Positions 1 through 5,405 are shown, numbered from the stretch's first letter. The stretch is DNA of 8,002 nucleotides from an uncultured Bacillaceae bacterium (GCA_937967685.1 CALBTX010000068.1:1-8002); one strand, 5' to 3'. Notes: generated by a model not told the origin, from the letters alone. A program made the numbers and translations.

Positions 1-1
1 G

Positions 2-634
2 TTGGCTGAAAAATACGATTTCGTCTATGCGGCGATCGGCTGGCATCCACACGATGCCGCCAAGATGACCGCCAAAGATTTGGACTGGATTGAAGATTTG
101 GCCGGCCGTCATTCGAAAGTGGTGGCCGTGGGAGAGATGGGGCTTGATTACTACCGGAATCATTCGCCCCGGGCCGTGCAGAGAGATGTGTTCAGACAAC
201 AGATTGCTTTGGCCAAACGGGTCAAAAAACCGATCATCATCCATGCCCGTGATGCTTATGCCGACGTCCTGCAAATTTTAAAGGAAGAAGGAGCGCAAGA
301 CGTTGGCGGTGTCATGCATTGTTTCGGCGGTGATCTGGAAATGGCCCGGGCATGTTTGGATTTGAATTTTTATATATCTTTTGGCGGACCGCTCACTTTC
401 AAAAATGCGCAGCTGCCGAAAATGGTCGCCGCCGAAGTTCCGTTAGACCGTCTGTTGATTGAGACGGATGCTCCTTACCTGGCGCCGCATCCACGGCGGG
501 GGAAGCGTAATGAAAGCGCATACATCAAATATGTGGCAGAATCTCTCGCCAATATTCGCGGCTTGGAAGTTGAAGAGGTTTGTCGGATCACGAAGGAAAA
601 CGGGGAAAGATTGTTTCAGATTGACCCAGTGTGA
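2..634 (+). CDS. tatD: TatD family metal-dependent DNase, 5'-truncated by the window edge
   Basis: This is the C-terminal 210 residues of a TatD-type hydrolase, a TIM-barrel metalloenzyme of the amidohydrolase superfamily that acts as a 3'-5' exonuclease on DNA or RNA in the cytoplasm. Family members are about 255 residues long, so roughly 45 are missing upstream, including the N-terminal HxH metal ligands. The remaining ligands are visible, numbered from the fragment: E45 in GEMGLDY, H81 in IIIHARD, H106 in VMHCFGG and D156 in IETDAPYLAPHP. The TTG at base 2 is an internal Leu codon, not a start, because family sequence such as YDFVYAAIGWHP follows directly and the reading frame is open to the edge. 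The C-terminus ends normally with a KENGERLF-type motif and a TGA. In B. subtilis this gene (yabD) sits between metS and yabE, which fits here. Confidence 0.95.
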   Translation: MAEKYDFVYAAIGWHPHDAAKMTAKDLDWIEDLAGRHSKVVAVGEMGLDYYRNHSPRAVQRDVFRQQIALAKRVKKPIIIHARDAYADVLQILKEEGAQDVGGVMHCFGGDLEMARACLDLNFYISFGGPLTFKNAQLPKMVAAEVPLDRLLIETDAPYLAPHPRRGKRNESAYIKYVAESLANIRGLEVEEVCRITKENGERLFQIDPV

Positions 635-732
635 CAAACTTCTCCCGTTCTAAACCGATCGGGGTTGTCATAAGATAAATTATTGTCGAACGAATTATGT
701 GGCAGCAGACACTGTCATTGCTATAAGATAAA

Positions 733-755
733 GGGCAGATAGCGCCCGGTTTTTT
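733..755 (+). terminator. possible weak terminator after tatD
   Basis: A short GGGC (733-736) and GCCC (744-747) pair around a 7-base loop is followed by GG and six T (750-755). The stem is only four base pairs, so this is a tentative call. It is the only terminator-like element between tatD and the yabE promoter. The rest of 635-770 holds a 10-base direct repeat, ATAAGATAAA, at 670-679 and 723-732, and a short dyad GACA-C-TGTC at 708-716. I see no gene there. Confidence 0.3.
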
Positions 756-772
756 CAGGCGGCAAGCGTTCA

Positions 773-801
773 TTGACAATTCCGATGTCATTGAGTACAA
801 T
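773..801 (+). promoter_or_regulatory. sigma-A promoter of yabE
   Basis: The -35 box TTGACA (773-778) is a perfect match, the spacer is 17 bases, and the -10 box is TACAAT (796-801), one mismatch from consensus. Transcription should start near 807-809. That leaves a short leader of about 25 bases before the chosen ATG. An inverted repeat overlaps the -10 box (listed separately). Confidence 0.85.
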
Positions 802-804
802 GAC
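787..804 (+). promoter_or_regulatory. 18-base dyad over the yabE -10 box, candidate operator
   Basis: GTCATTG (787-793) and CAATGAC (798-804) are exact inverted repeats around a 4-base centre, AGTA. The right arm contains most of the -10 box. The -35 box lies inside a related shorter dyad, ATTG-A-CAAT (772-780). This layout would suit a repressor competing with RNA polymerase, but no known regulator's site is recognised. The arms are partly constrained by the promoter itself, so chance is possible. Confidence 0.4.
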
Positions 805-812
805 GACATGCC

Positions 813-820
813 AAGGGAGG
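813..820 (+). promoter_or_regulatory. ribosome binding site that decides the yabE start
   Basis: AAGGGAGG lies about 11 bases before the ATG at 832. The upstream in-frame ATG at 808 coincides with the predicted transcription start and has no ribosome binding site, so it would be leaderless. The start at 832 is therefore preferred. Confidence 0.75.
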
Positions 821-831
821 AGATTACCGTA

Positions 832-2001
832 ATGGAAGACTCAAAGCTGAAGTCCTTTTTTGCGAGGATGAAGGGCCCCTTTAGCAGAAAAGTCTTCGCC
901 AAAGAAAAATGGATCATTTTATCCTTATCCATGGTTCTGTTTTCCGTTGTTGCCTTTGGGGTTTACGCCAGCCAAAATATCCCCTTGACGGTCAATCTGA
1001 ATGGGGATGTCAAGGAAGTCGTCACGAGTGCGGACGAAGTCGGAGAATTGCTGGATGAAATGGATGTCGACTATCATTCAAGGGACGAATTGTCTCACCG
1101 GTTGAATGAAAAAATAGAATCGGGCATGACCTTAACTTGGAAAAAAGCGTTCCAAGTCGTCTTGAATAAACGCGGTGAGGAAGAAAAAGTTTGGACGACT
1201 GCCGATACCGTGGAAGAACTTTTGGCAGACCAGCAAGTGACCCTGCAGGAGGGAGACGTTGTTGCGCCTGTCCTTCAGTCCGAACTTGAGCCTCATACGT
1301 TTGTCGAGGTTGCCCATTATGAAACAGACATCGTTGAAGATGAATATGAAATCAGTTATGAGACGATCCGCAAGGAGGATCCCACCATCCTGAAGGGTGA
1401 AGAACGTGTGCTCGCTTCCGGCCGAGAAGGAAAAGGGGTTAACAAGTACGAAGTAACCTATAAGAACGGCAAGGAGATTCATCGGGAATTAATTGACCGC
1501 GAACAAACGCAAGAAAAGGAAGATCGCTTGATTGCCGTAGGGACGAAAGAGCCTGAATCGCAGCCTGAACAAAAATCAAATGCCAGGGTGCAAGTCGCTT
1601 CCGCCGATCAGAAGACATCAACGAAAGCAAGCGCCTCCAGCAGCAAGCAGAGCGCCAGCGGATCTTCGTCGACTGATTCAGGATCGTCATCCTCATCGTC
1701 TGCTGATAAAGGAAAAGTCATGCAAGTACAAAGCACGGCTTACACGGCGAATTGTTCGGGGTGCTCGGGGATTACGGCAACGGGTATCAATTTAAAAGCG
1801 AATCCGAATAAGAAAGTGATTGCCGTTGATCCGAATGTCATCCCCCTCGGTTCGACCGTGGAAGTGGAAGGATACGGAACGGCGATTGCTGCCGATACGG
1901 GAGGGCATATTCAAGGCAAAAGGATTGATGTTCATGTGCCTTCCAAAGATGCGGCGTTTGCTTGGGGACAAAGAACGGTGACCATCCGTATTGTGGATTA
2001 G
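832..2001 (+). CDS. yabE: Cell-wall hydrolase with DUF348, G5 and 3D domains (YabE/RpfB-like)
   Basis: This is a 389-residue membrane-anchored peptidoglycan hydrolase of the YabE/stationary-phase survival (Sps) group, functionally related to resuscitation-promoting factors. A single hydrophobic segment (about 27-46) after a Lys/Arg-rich N-terminus suggests an uncleaved signal anchor. Two DUF348-like repeats cover about 50-150. A G5 domain follows at about 165-240, with YETIRKEDPTILKGEERVL and the glycine-rich GREGKG. A Ser/Ala-rich low-complexity linker (about 262-292) probably spans the wall. The C-terminal 3D domain (about 297-389) has TAYTAN, TATG and the three aspartates D333 (AVDPNVIPLG), D355 (AADTGG) and D366 (RIDVHVP), as in MltA-like lytic transglycosylases. 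It is shorter than the B. subtilis protein, which I recall as about 437 residues, perhaps through loss of one DUF348 repeat. It is monocistronic, with its own promoter and terminator. Confidence 0.93.
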   Translation: MEDSKLKSFFARMKGPFSRKVFAKEKWIILSLSMVLFSVVAFGVYASQNIPLTVNLNGDVKEVVTSADEVGELLDEMDVDYHSRDELSHRLNEKIESGMTLTWKKAFQVVLNKRGEEEKVWTTADTVEELLADQQVTLQEGDVVAPVLQSELEPHTFVEVAHYETDIVEDEYEISYETIRKEDPTILKGEERVLASGREGKGVNKYEVTYKNGKEIHRELIDREQTQEKEDRLIAVGTKEPESQPEQKSNARVQVASADQKTSTKASASSSKQSASGSSSTDSGSSSSSSADKGKVMQVQSTAYTANCSGCSGITATGINLKANPNKKVIAVDPNVIPLGSTVEVEGYGTAIAADTGGHIQGKRIDVHVPSKDAAFAWGQRTVTIRIVD

Positions 2002-2019
2002 AGCACACTGTTTCGTCTT

Positions 2020-2069
2020 CACGATCGTGGACAACAATGGTGAAGGTTGACAAATGAACGTTGACAAAT
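2020..2069 (+). repeat. short palindrome and direct repeats between yabE and its terminator
   Basis: CACGATCGTG at 2020-2029 is a perfect 10-base palindrome. GTTGACAAAT occurs twice, at 2046-2055 and 2060-2069, 14 bases apart, and a looser copy (GTGGACAACAAT) starts at 2027. CTTCAC (2017-2022) and GTGAAG (2040-2045) could also pair. No function is assigned. The TTGACA in the first GTTGACAAAT copy is 16 bases from a poor -10 match, TATGAA (2069-2074), which might weakly serve rnmV. Confidence 0.4.
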
Positions 2070-2075
2070 ATGAAG

Positions 2076-2103
2076 AAAAAGAGAGCTTCGGCTCTCTTTT
2101 TTT
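2076..2103 (+). terminator. intrinsic terminator of yabE
   Basis: AGAGAGC (2080-2086) and GCTCTCT (2091-2097) flank a very stable TTCG tetraloop. An A-run precedes the stem and a run of T follows to 2103. The A-run can extend the stem against the T-run, so it may also work on the opposite strand. Confidence 0.92.
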
Positions 2104-2111
2104 CGGATCAC

Positions 2112-2163
2112 CTGCAATGAAGAGGTGAGATAAATGCTGGATGTGAAGAGGTTAAACTAAATG
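2112..2163 (+). repeat. tandem duplication of the rnmV translation start region
   Basis: Two adjacent imperfect copies, 2112-2136 and 2137-2163, each begin with CTG, share TGAAGAGGT, continue with an A-rich spacer and end in AAATG. Each therefore carries a ribosome binding site and an ATG (2134 and 2161). The first ATG opens the 8-codon ORF listed next. The second starts rnmV. Confidence 0.65.
2134..2160 (+). CDS. possible 8-residue leader peptide before rnmV
   Basis: ATG at 2134 is preceded by AGAGGTGA (2121-2128) at good spacing. It opens an ORF encoding MLDVKRLN, and its TAA (2158-2160) abuts the rnmV ATG at 2161 in the same frame. A ribosome ending here could restart directly on rnmV. 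The peptide has no run of one amino acid that would suggest classical attenuation. It may simply be a by-product of the duplicated start region. Confidence 0.35.
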   Translation: MLDVKRLN

Positions 2164-2754
2164 CAGAATGAGAATCGTTCAATGCAGATAAAAGAAGTGC
2201 TTGTCGTCGAAGGGCGCAACGATACGTTGGCCGTACAACGGGCCGTACAGGCAGAGACGATTGAAACGGGCGGCTCGACCTTGCATCCGTTGACACTCAA
2301 ACAGATTGAGCTGGCGCAACAGAGAAGAGGCGTGATCATTTTCACCGATCCCGACGTTCCCGGTGAGCGTTTGCGCCAGCGGATCAGTCAGCGTGTCCGA
2401 GGCTGCAAGCACGCTTTTTTACCGCAAGATAAAGCCAAGTCGGCCGACGGCCGAGGGAAAATCGGTGTGGAGCATGCATCTACAGAAGCGATTCGGCTCG
2501 CTTTACAACAGGTGCGTACGGAGAAGGCAGAGGAAGGGATGCCGGCGGACATTCCCTGGTCTCTTTTGGTTGAATTAGGGTTTGTTGGCCGCAAATATTC
2601 CAGACAATTGCGCAGAAAAGTAGGGAATCTGTTAGGTATCGGGGATGTGAACGCAAAGCAGTTTCATAAACGACTGCGCACTTTTTGTATCAGCCGGGAC
2701 GAATTGGAACAAGCGTACGGGTTGGTTGAGAGCGAGGTGAAGGGAAATGAGTGA
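2161..2754 (+). CDS. rnmV: Ribonuclease M5 (5S rRNA maturation)
   Basis: RNase M5 cleaves both strands of the 5S rRNA precursor in the cytoplasm of low-GC Gram-positives, with ribosomal protein L18 as cofactor. The 197-residue product has an N-terminal Toprim domain (about 9-110). Its signature residues are visible: E17 in VVEGRND, and D63 and D65 in FTDPDVPGE, followed by KHAFLP and GVEHAS (102-107). The C-terminal RNA-binding part includes VGNLLGIGDVNAKQFHKRL. Family proteins are about 186 residues, and the extra residues lie mainly at the N-terminus. An internal ATG at 2182 (MQIKEV) aligns better with the usual start. The ATG at 2161 is preferred because GAAGAGGT precedes it by about 9 bases and 2182 has no ribosome binding site. 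It overlaps ksgA by 8 bases. No convincing promoter lies between 2104 and 2160. Confidence 0.95.
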   Translation: MQNENRSMQIKEVLVVEGRNDTLAVQRAVQAETIETGGSTLHPLTLKQIELAQQRRGVIIFTDPDVPGERLRQRISQRVRGCKHAFLPQDKAKSADGRGKIGVEHASTEAIRLALQQVRTEKAEEGMPADIPWSLLVELGFVGRKYSRQLRRKVGNLLGIGDVNAKQFHKRLRTFCISRDELEQAYGLVESEVKGNE

Positions 2755-3622
2755 TATTGCCCATCCCAGTCGGACGCGGGCCATTTTGAAAAAATATCGG
2801 CTCTCCCCGAAAAAAAGCTTGGGCCAAAACTTTTTAATTGATGCCAACATATTAAAATATATTGTCCGCACAGCAGAAATTGACGCGCATACAGGCGTGA
2901 TCGAAATCGGCCCGGGGATCGGCGCCCTGACGGAACATCTGGCCAGAGCAGCGAAACGCGTCCTCGCCTTTGAAATTGACCGCCGCCTGATTCCGGTATT
3001 GCAAGAAAATCTCGCTGCTTTTCCACACGTACAGATCATTCATCAGGATGTTCTGGAAGCTGATTTGAAGCAGTTTGCGGCCGCTTGCTTCGAGCGGAAT
3101 CAACCTCTAAGTGTCGTTGCTAATCTCCCCTATTATGTGACGACACCGATTTTGATTCATGTGTTGGAGAGCGGTATTTTCTTTCGGCATATGGTGGTCA
3201 TGGTTCAGAAAGAAGTCGCCCGGCGGCTGACAGCACAGCCGGGATCCAAAGATTACGGTTCGCTTTCCATTTTGGTCCAATATTATACCGCATGCCGCTA
3301 TATGAAACTGGTACCTAAAACGGTTTTTATCCCCCAGCCGAATGTGGATTCGGCCATCGTCAAATTAAGCAGGAGAGAGGCACCGCCGGTGCGGGTAGAT
3401 GATGAATCATTTTTTTTCCGCTTGATCAGAGCCAGCTTTGCCATGCGGCGCAAAACGTTAATCAATAACTTGCTGGCCCATTTTTTGCCCAAAGAGGACA
3501 AGCCTGCTCTGTTGGACGCCTTGGCTCAGGTTGAAGTTGACGGAAACAGGCGTGCGGAATCGTTATCGATGGCTGAGTTTGCCCGTATCAGCCAGGCGTT
3601 AAAACAAAAGATGCAAGGTTAA
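2747..3622 (+). CDS. rsmA: 16S rRNA (adenine1518/1519-N6)-dimethyltransferase
   Basis: RsmA (KsgA) uses S-adenosylmethionine to dimethylate two adjacent adenines in the 3' terminal hairpin of 16S rRNA, a late step of 30S assembly. At 291 residues it is the usual length. Visible motifs in order are KKSLGQNFLID (22-32), the SAM loop EIGPGIG (53-59), acidic FEID (75-78), the catalytic NLPYY (126-130), IPQPNVDSA (195-203), FAMRRKTL (231-238) and NRRAESLS (267-274). The start ATG lies inside the end of rnmV (overlap ATGAGTGA, 2747-2754), with GAGGTGAAGGG just upstream inside rnmV, so translation of the two is probably coupled. Both products mature rRNA, one for 5S and one for 16S. No terminator is evident after the stop. 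Transcripts could run on towards yabG. Confidence 0.97.
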   Translation: MSDIAHPSRTRAILKKYRLSPKKSLGQNFLIDANILKYIVRTAEIDAHTGVIEIGPGIGALTEHLARAAKRVLAFEIDRRLIPVLQENLAAFPHVQIIHQDVLEADLKQFAAACFERNQPLSVVANLPYYVTTPILIHVLESGIFFRHMVVMVQKEVARRLTAQPGSKDYGSLSILVQYYTACRYMKLVPKTVFIPQPNVDSAIVKLSRREAPPVRVDDESFFFRLIRASFAMRRKTLINNLLAHFLPKEDKPALLDALAQVEVDGNRRAESLSMAEFARISQALKQKMQG

Positions 3623-3638
3623 GCGCATGTTTCCGGGG

Positions 3639-3667
3639 CACCTCCCGCCCAAACGAGGCATATATTA
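3639..3667 (+). promoter_or_regulatory. candidate sigma-K promoter of yabG
   Basis: CATATATTA (3659-3667) matches the sigma-K -10 pattern CATAnnnTA at every fixed position. CACC (3639-3642) fits the short -35 motif (mACm), and the spacer is 16 bases. Transcription would start near 3673, a few bases before the yabG ribosome binding site at 3678-3683. The B. subtilis homologue is known to be expressed under sigma-K in the mother cell, which supports the call. Confidence 0.65.
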
Positions 3668-3684
3668 GGTTAGGGTTGGGAGGT
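3640..3684 (+). promoter_or_regulatory. possible ribosome binding site mask ahead of yabG
   Basis: ACCTCCC (3640-3646) is the exact complement of GGGAGGT (3678-3684), which contains the yabG ribosome binding site, with a 31-base loop between them. Only RNA reading in from ksgA would hold both arms. RNA from the sigma-K promoter would start after the first arm. No folding energy has been computed. Confidence 0.35.
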
Positions 3685-3690
3685 TGAAGC

Positions 3691-4518
3691 ATGGCATTCA
3701 AAGTTGGTGATTATGTCGCACGCAAATCTTACGGCGCCGATATCCACTTCCGGATTGTGGCCATTGACCAACAAACGCAGACGGCGGAATTAAAAGGAAT
3801 CGATATGCGCTTATGGGCAGATGCACCGCTTGCTGATCTGATCATCGTCGAGGAAGAAGTACGCCTGAGAATGAGAGATAAGGAAGCGGAACAAACCTCA
3901 AGTTCCGTCAAAGAACTGAAACAAAACAGAAAGCGAAGGGATACTTTTTTTGAACTTCCCGGGCGTGTGTTGCATATGGATGGAGACGCCCTCTATTTAA
4001 AAAAATGCCTCGCACTATATGCCGAGTTGGATATTCCCGTTTACGGTGTCCATGTACCGGAAAAAGAAATGCCCGAGCGGGTTTATACGCTTTTGAAATA
4101 TATTGAACCGGACATTTTGGTCTTGACCGGTCATGATGCCTATTTAAAATCGAGGGGCAATCCGGCTGATCTTGCGGCTTACCGTCATTCTTCCCACTTC
4201 CAGGAAGCGGTGCGCAAAGCGCGTCAGTATGAGCGTCATCGTGATAACCTAATCATATTTTCCGGCGCGTGCCAGTCGCATTTTGAGGCTTTAATCGAGG
4301 CGGGTGCCAACTATGCTTCGGCGCCGGACCGCGTCAATATCCATGCACTTGATCCGGTATATATCGTGGAAAAAGCTTGTTATACGCCCATTCACCGCGT
4401 GATCAACTTAAGGGAAGTGTTGGAATACTCGATTACAGGCAGAGCCGGTTTGGGCGGGATCGATTCACGGGGAACGTATCGTACCGGAACGCCGGGAATG
4501 AAAATCAATACGGAATGA
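3691..4518 (+). CDS. yabG: Sporulation-specific protease YabG
   Basis: YabG is the peptidase that trims spore coat and cortex-associated proteins late in sporulation (MEROPS family U57). It acts in the mother cell on proteins at the spore surface. The 275-residue product is slightly shorter than the B. subtilis form, which I recall as about 290. The N-terminus (about 1-55) looks like a small beta-rich domain with GDYVARKSYG. The protease core holds LTGHDAY with H148 and FSGACQSHFEALIEAGANYAS with C194. These are the likely catalytic His and Cys: the 46-residue spacing equals that recalled for the pair reported in Clostridioides difficile YabG (H161/C207). No signal peptide or membrane segment is seen. 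GGGAGG (3678-3683) lies 7 bases before the ATG. The gene stands alone, with a sigma-K-type promoter and a terminator. Confidence 0.95.
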   Translation: MAFKVGDYVARKSYGADIHFRIVAIDQQTQTAELKGIDMRLWADAPLADLIIVEEEVRLRMRDKEAEQTSSSVKELKQNRKRRDTFFELPGRVLHMDGDALYLKKCLALYAELDIPVYGVHVPEKEMPERVYTLLKYIEPDILVLTGHDAYLKSRGNPADLAAYRHSSHFQEAVRKARQYERHRDNLIIFSGACQSHFEALIEAGANYASAPDRVNIHALDPVYIVEKACYTPIHRVINLREVLEYSITGRAGLGGIDSRGTYRTGTPGMKINTE

Positions 4519-4532
4519 CGAATGTTCACTCG

Positions 4533-4567
4533 CCTTTTGTCGGCCATGTTTGCCGCAAAAGGTTTTT
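4533..4567 (+). terminator. intrinsic terminator of yabG
   Basis: CCTTTTG (4533-4539) pairs with CAAAAGG (4556-4562). After one bulged T, CGGC (4541-4544) pairs with GCCG (4552-4555). The stem is 11 base pairs with a 7-base loop and is followed by five T (4563-4567). It separates yabG from the veg promoters. Confidence 0.88.
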
Positions 4568-4590
4568 GTACATAAAAGGGGCGTCAAGGG

Positions 4591-4638
4591 GAAAAATAAA
4601 AAAAATTGTTGACATGCTGTTTGTCCGGTTGCTATAAT
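4591..4638 (+). promoter_or_regulatory. upstream sigma-A promoter of veg (P1) with UP-like A-tracts
   Basis: TTGACA (4609-4614) and TATAAT (4633-4638) are both perfect consensus boxes, 18 bases apart. A-rich tracts at 4591-4607 directly upstream resemble an UP element bound by the RNA polymerase alpha subunit. Transcription should start near 4645. Confidence 0.88.
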
Positions 4639-4649
4639 ATAAAATTTGT

Positions 4650-4678
4650 TTGACTGTTTTATTTTGCCGTGCTATAAT
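4650..4678 (+). promoter_or_regulatory. downstream sigma-A promoter of veg (P2)
   Basis: TTGACT (4650-4655) has one mismatch. TATAAT (4673-4678) is perfect and the spacer is the ideal 17 bases. The -10 boxes of P1 and P2 are exactly 40 bases apart and both sit in GCTATAATA. Transcription should start near 4685, giving a leader of under 20 bases. Confidence 0.85.
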
Positions 4679-4688
4679 AAAACACAGC

Positions 4689-4695
4689 GAGGTGG
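4689..4695 (+). promoter_or_regulatory. ribosome binding site that decides the veg start
   Basis: GAGGTGG ends directly against the in-frame TTG at 4696, too close for initiation, and 6 bases before the TTG at 4702. The TTG at 4702 is therefore the start. As I recall it, B. subtilis veg has the same AGGTGG placed similarly before an ATG. Confidence 0.75.
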
Positions 4696-4701
4696 TTGCG
4701 A

Positions 4702-4986
4702 TTGAGTAGAAATGTGTTAAAGGACATTAAAAGCAACTTGGATCAGTATATCGGGCAAAGAATTGTACTTAAGGCGAACGGTGGAAGACGAAAAACGGTT
4801 GAACGTTCCGGTATACTTGAGGAAACGTATCCCGCTGTGTTTATCGTTAAACTCGATGAAGAGCAACATAATTTTGAACGCGTTTCATACAGTTATGCGG
4901 ATATTCTCACTGAAACAGTTGAACTGACCGTCCGTCCCGACGATAACGAAGAGATAAAAATCATGTATACCCCGCAGACCAATTAA
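4702..4986 (+). CDS. veg: Veg protein (DUF1021), biofilm-related regulator
   Basis: Veg is a small, strongly transcribed cytoplasmic protein of Bacillaceae. In B. subtilis it promotes biofilm matrix genes by opposing the repressor SinR, by a route not fully known. The 94-residue product carries the family core LKANGGRRKT, ERSGILEETYP and FERVSYSYADILTETVELT (about 23-75). It has a longer, divergent C-terminal tail than the 86-residue B. subtilis protein. The start is a TTG, chosen by ribosome-binding-site spacing and by where homology begins; the next ATG in frame lies near the C-terminus. It is monocistronic between the tandem promoters and a terminator. A rare start codon under two strong promoters suggests that translation is tuned down. 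Confidence 0.93.
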   Translation: MSRNVLKDIKSNLDQYIGQRIVLKANGGRRKTVERSGILEETYPAVFIVKLDEEQHNFERVSYSYADILTETVELTVRPDDNEEIKIMYTPQTN

Positions 4987-4994
4987 TTTTTTTT

Positions 4995-5025
4995 ATACAG
5001 TAGACATGCTCTGCTGTATTTTTTT
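4995..5025 (+). terminator. intrinsic terminator of veg
   Basis: ATACAGTAG (4995-5003) pairs with CTGCTGTAT (5011-5019), nine pairs including one T-G wobble, around a 7-base loop. A run of T follows to 5025, with more T-rich sequence to 5042. Confidence 0.85.
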
Positions 5026-5043
5026 GTTTTTATCGTTTTTTTG

Positions 5044-5073
5044 TACATACTACAGAGTGAGCGTTTCTATATA
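5044..5073 (+). promoter_or_regulatory. weak candidate forespore (sigma-G/F) promoter of sspF
   Basis: TACATA (5044-5049) resembles the forespore -35 box, whose best-conserved part is ATA. CTATATA (5067-5073) partly matches the -10 box, keeping the leading C and final TA, with a 17-base spacer. The match is modest. The call rests largely on the gene being a spore protein with no good sigma-A promoter between the veg terminator and the start codon. Confidence 0.35.
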
Positions 5074-5087
5074 AGGAGGAATGGTGC

Positions 5088-5276
5088 ATGGCTAGACGAC
5101 GAGGTGTCATGTCTGACGCATTCAAGGAAGAATTGGCCAAGGATCTAGGTTTTTACGATACCGTCCAAAAGGAAGGATGGGGCGGTATCAAAGCCCGTGA
5201 TGCCGGTAATATGGTCAAAAGAGCCATTGAAATGGCTGAAGAGAATCTGGCCGCCAAAAATCAGACCGAAAAATAG
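5088..5276 (+). CDS. sspF: Small acid-soluble spore protein, alpha/beta-type (SspF-like)
   Basis: This 62-residue protein belongs to the alpha/beta-type SASP family. These proteins coat forespore DNA, shift its helix form and protect it from UV and heat, then are degraded at germination as an amino acid supply. It closely follows B. subtilis SspF, with RRRGVMSD, FKEELAKDLGFYDTV, GWGGIKARDAGNMVKRAIE and a polar tail. ELAKDLGFYD is a possible version of the conserved stretch that the GPR protease cuts in other SASPs. AAGGAGGA (5073-5080) lies 7 bases before the ATG, a strong ribosome binding site suited to an abundant spore protein. The gene sits between the veg terminator and its own, so it should be transcribed alone in the forespore. 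Confidence 0.96.
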   Translation: MARRRGVMSDAFKEELAKDLGFYDTVQKEGWGGIKARDAGNMVKRAIEMAEENLAAKNQTEK

Positions 5277-5285
5277 AAACGCTCA

Positions 5286-5314
5286 GGGCCGGGGACTCTC
5301 CCCCGGCCTTTTTT
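5286..5314 (+). terminator. intrinsic terminator of sspF
   Basis: GGCCGGGG (5287-5294) and CCCCGGCC (5301-5308) form a perfect 8-pair GC stem with a 6-base loop, followed by six T (5309-5314). Confidence 0.95.
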
Positions 5315-5329
5315 GTTGATGCCGTCTCC

Positions 5330-5358
5330 TTTTCAAATCAATGGGGTAATGATAAAAT
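5330..5358 (+). promoter_or_regulatory. candidate sigma-A promoter of the ispE-purR-ridA cluster
   Basis: TAAAAT (5353-5358), one mismatch from the -10 consensus, is preceded by TG plus one base (extended -10). TTTTCA lies 17 bases upstream (5330-5335), four of six matches to -35. It is the best promoter between the sspF terminator and ispE. A second A/T box, TATAGT (5370-5375), lacks a matching -35. Confidence 0.5.
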
Positions 5359-5405
5359 GTTTAGCAATGTATAGTCGTCATCTATAAGGTCATGCAGTGA
5401 GTGAA

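Noticed and set aside
635..772. Riboswitch or small RNA upstream of yabE
   Set aside because: Related cell-wall genes in some Firmicutes carry a c-di-AMP riboswitch. Here the promoter lies only about 30 bases before the start codon, leaving no room for one in the leader, and I see no conserved core motif in the gap.
808..831. Longer yabE N-terminus starting at ATG 808
   Set aside because: The ATG falls at the predicted transcription start and has no ribosome binding site, whereas ATG 832 has AAGGGAGG upstream.
588..932. Minus-strand open frame across the tatD-yabE junction
   Set aside because: It runs antisense through the yabE promoter and signal anchor, resembles no protein I know, and has no credible ribosome binding site. 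Other minus-strand open frames (for example 1132-1482, 2632-3039 and 6853-7110) are likewise shadows of the real genes.
1612..1706. Ser-rich repeat in yabE as a possible recombination or phase-variation tract
   Set aside because: The Ser codons are mixed (AGC, TCT, TCG, TCA, TCC) without a clean short tandem repeat. A flexible linker explains it.
4696..4701. veg start at TTG 4696
   Set aside because: It directly touches the GAGGTGG ribosome binding site. The TTG at 4702 has workable spacing.
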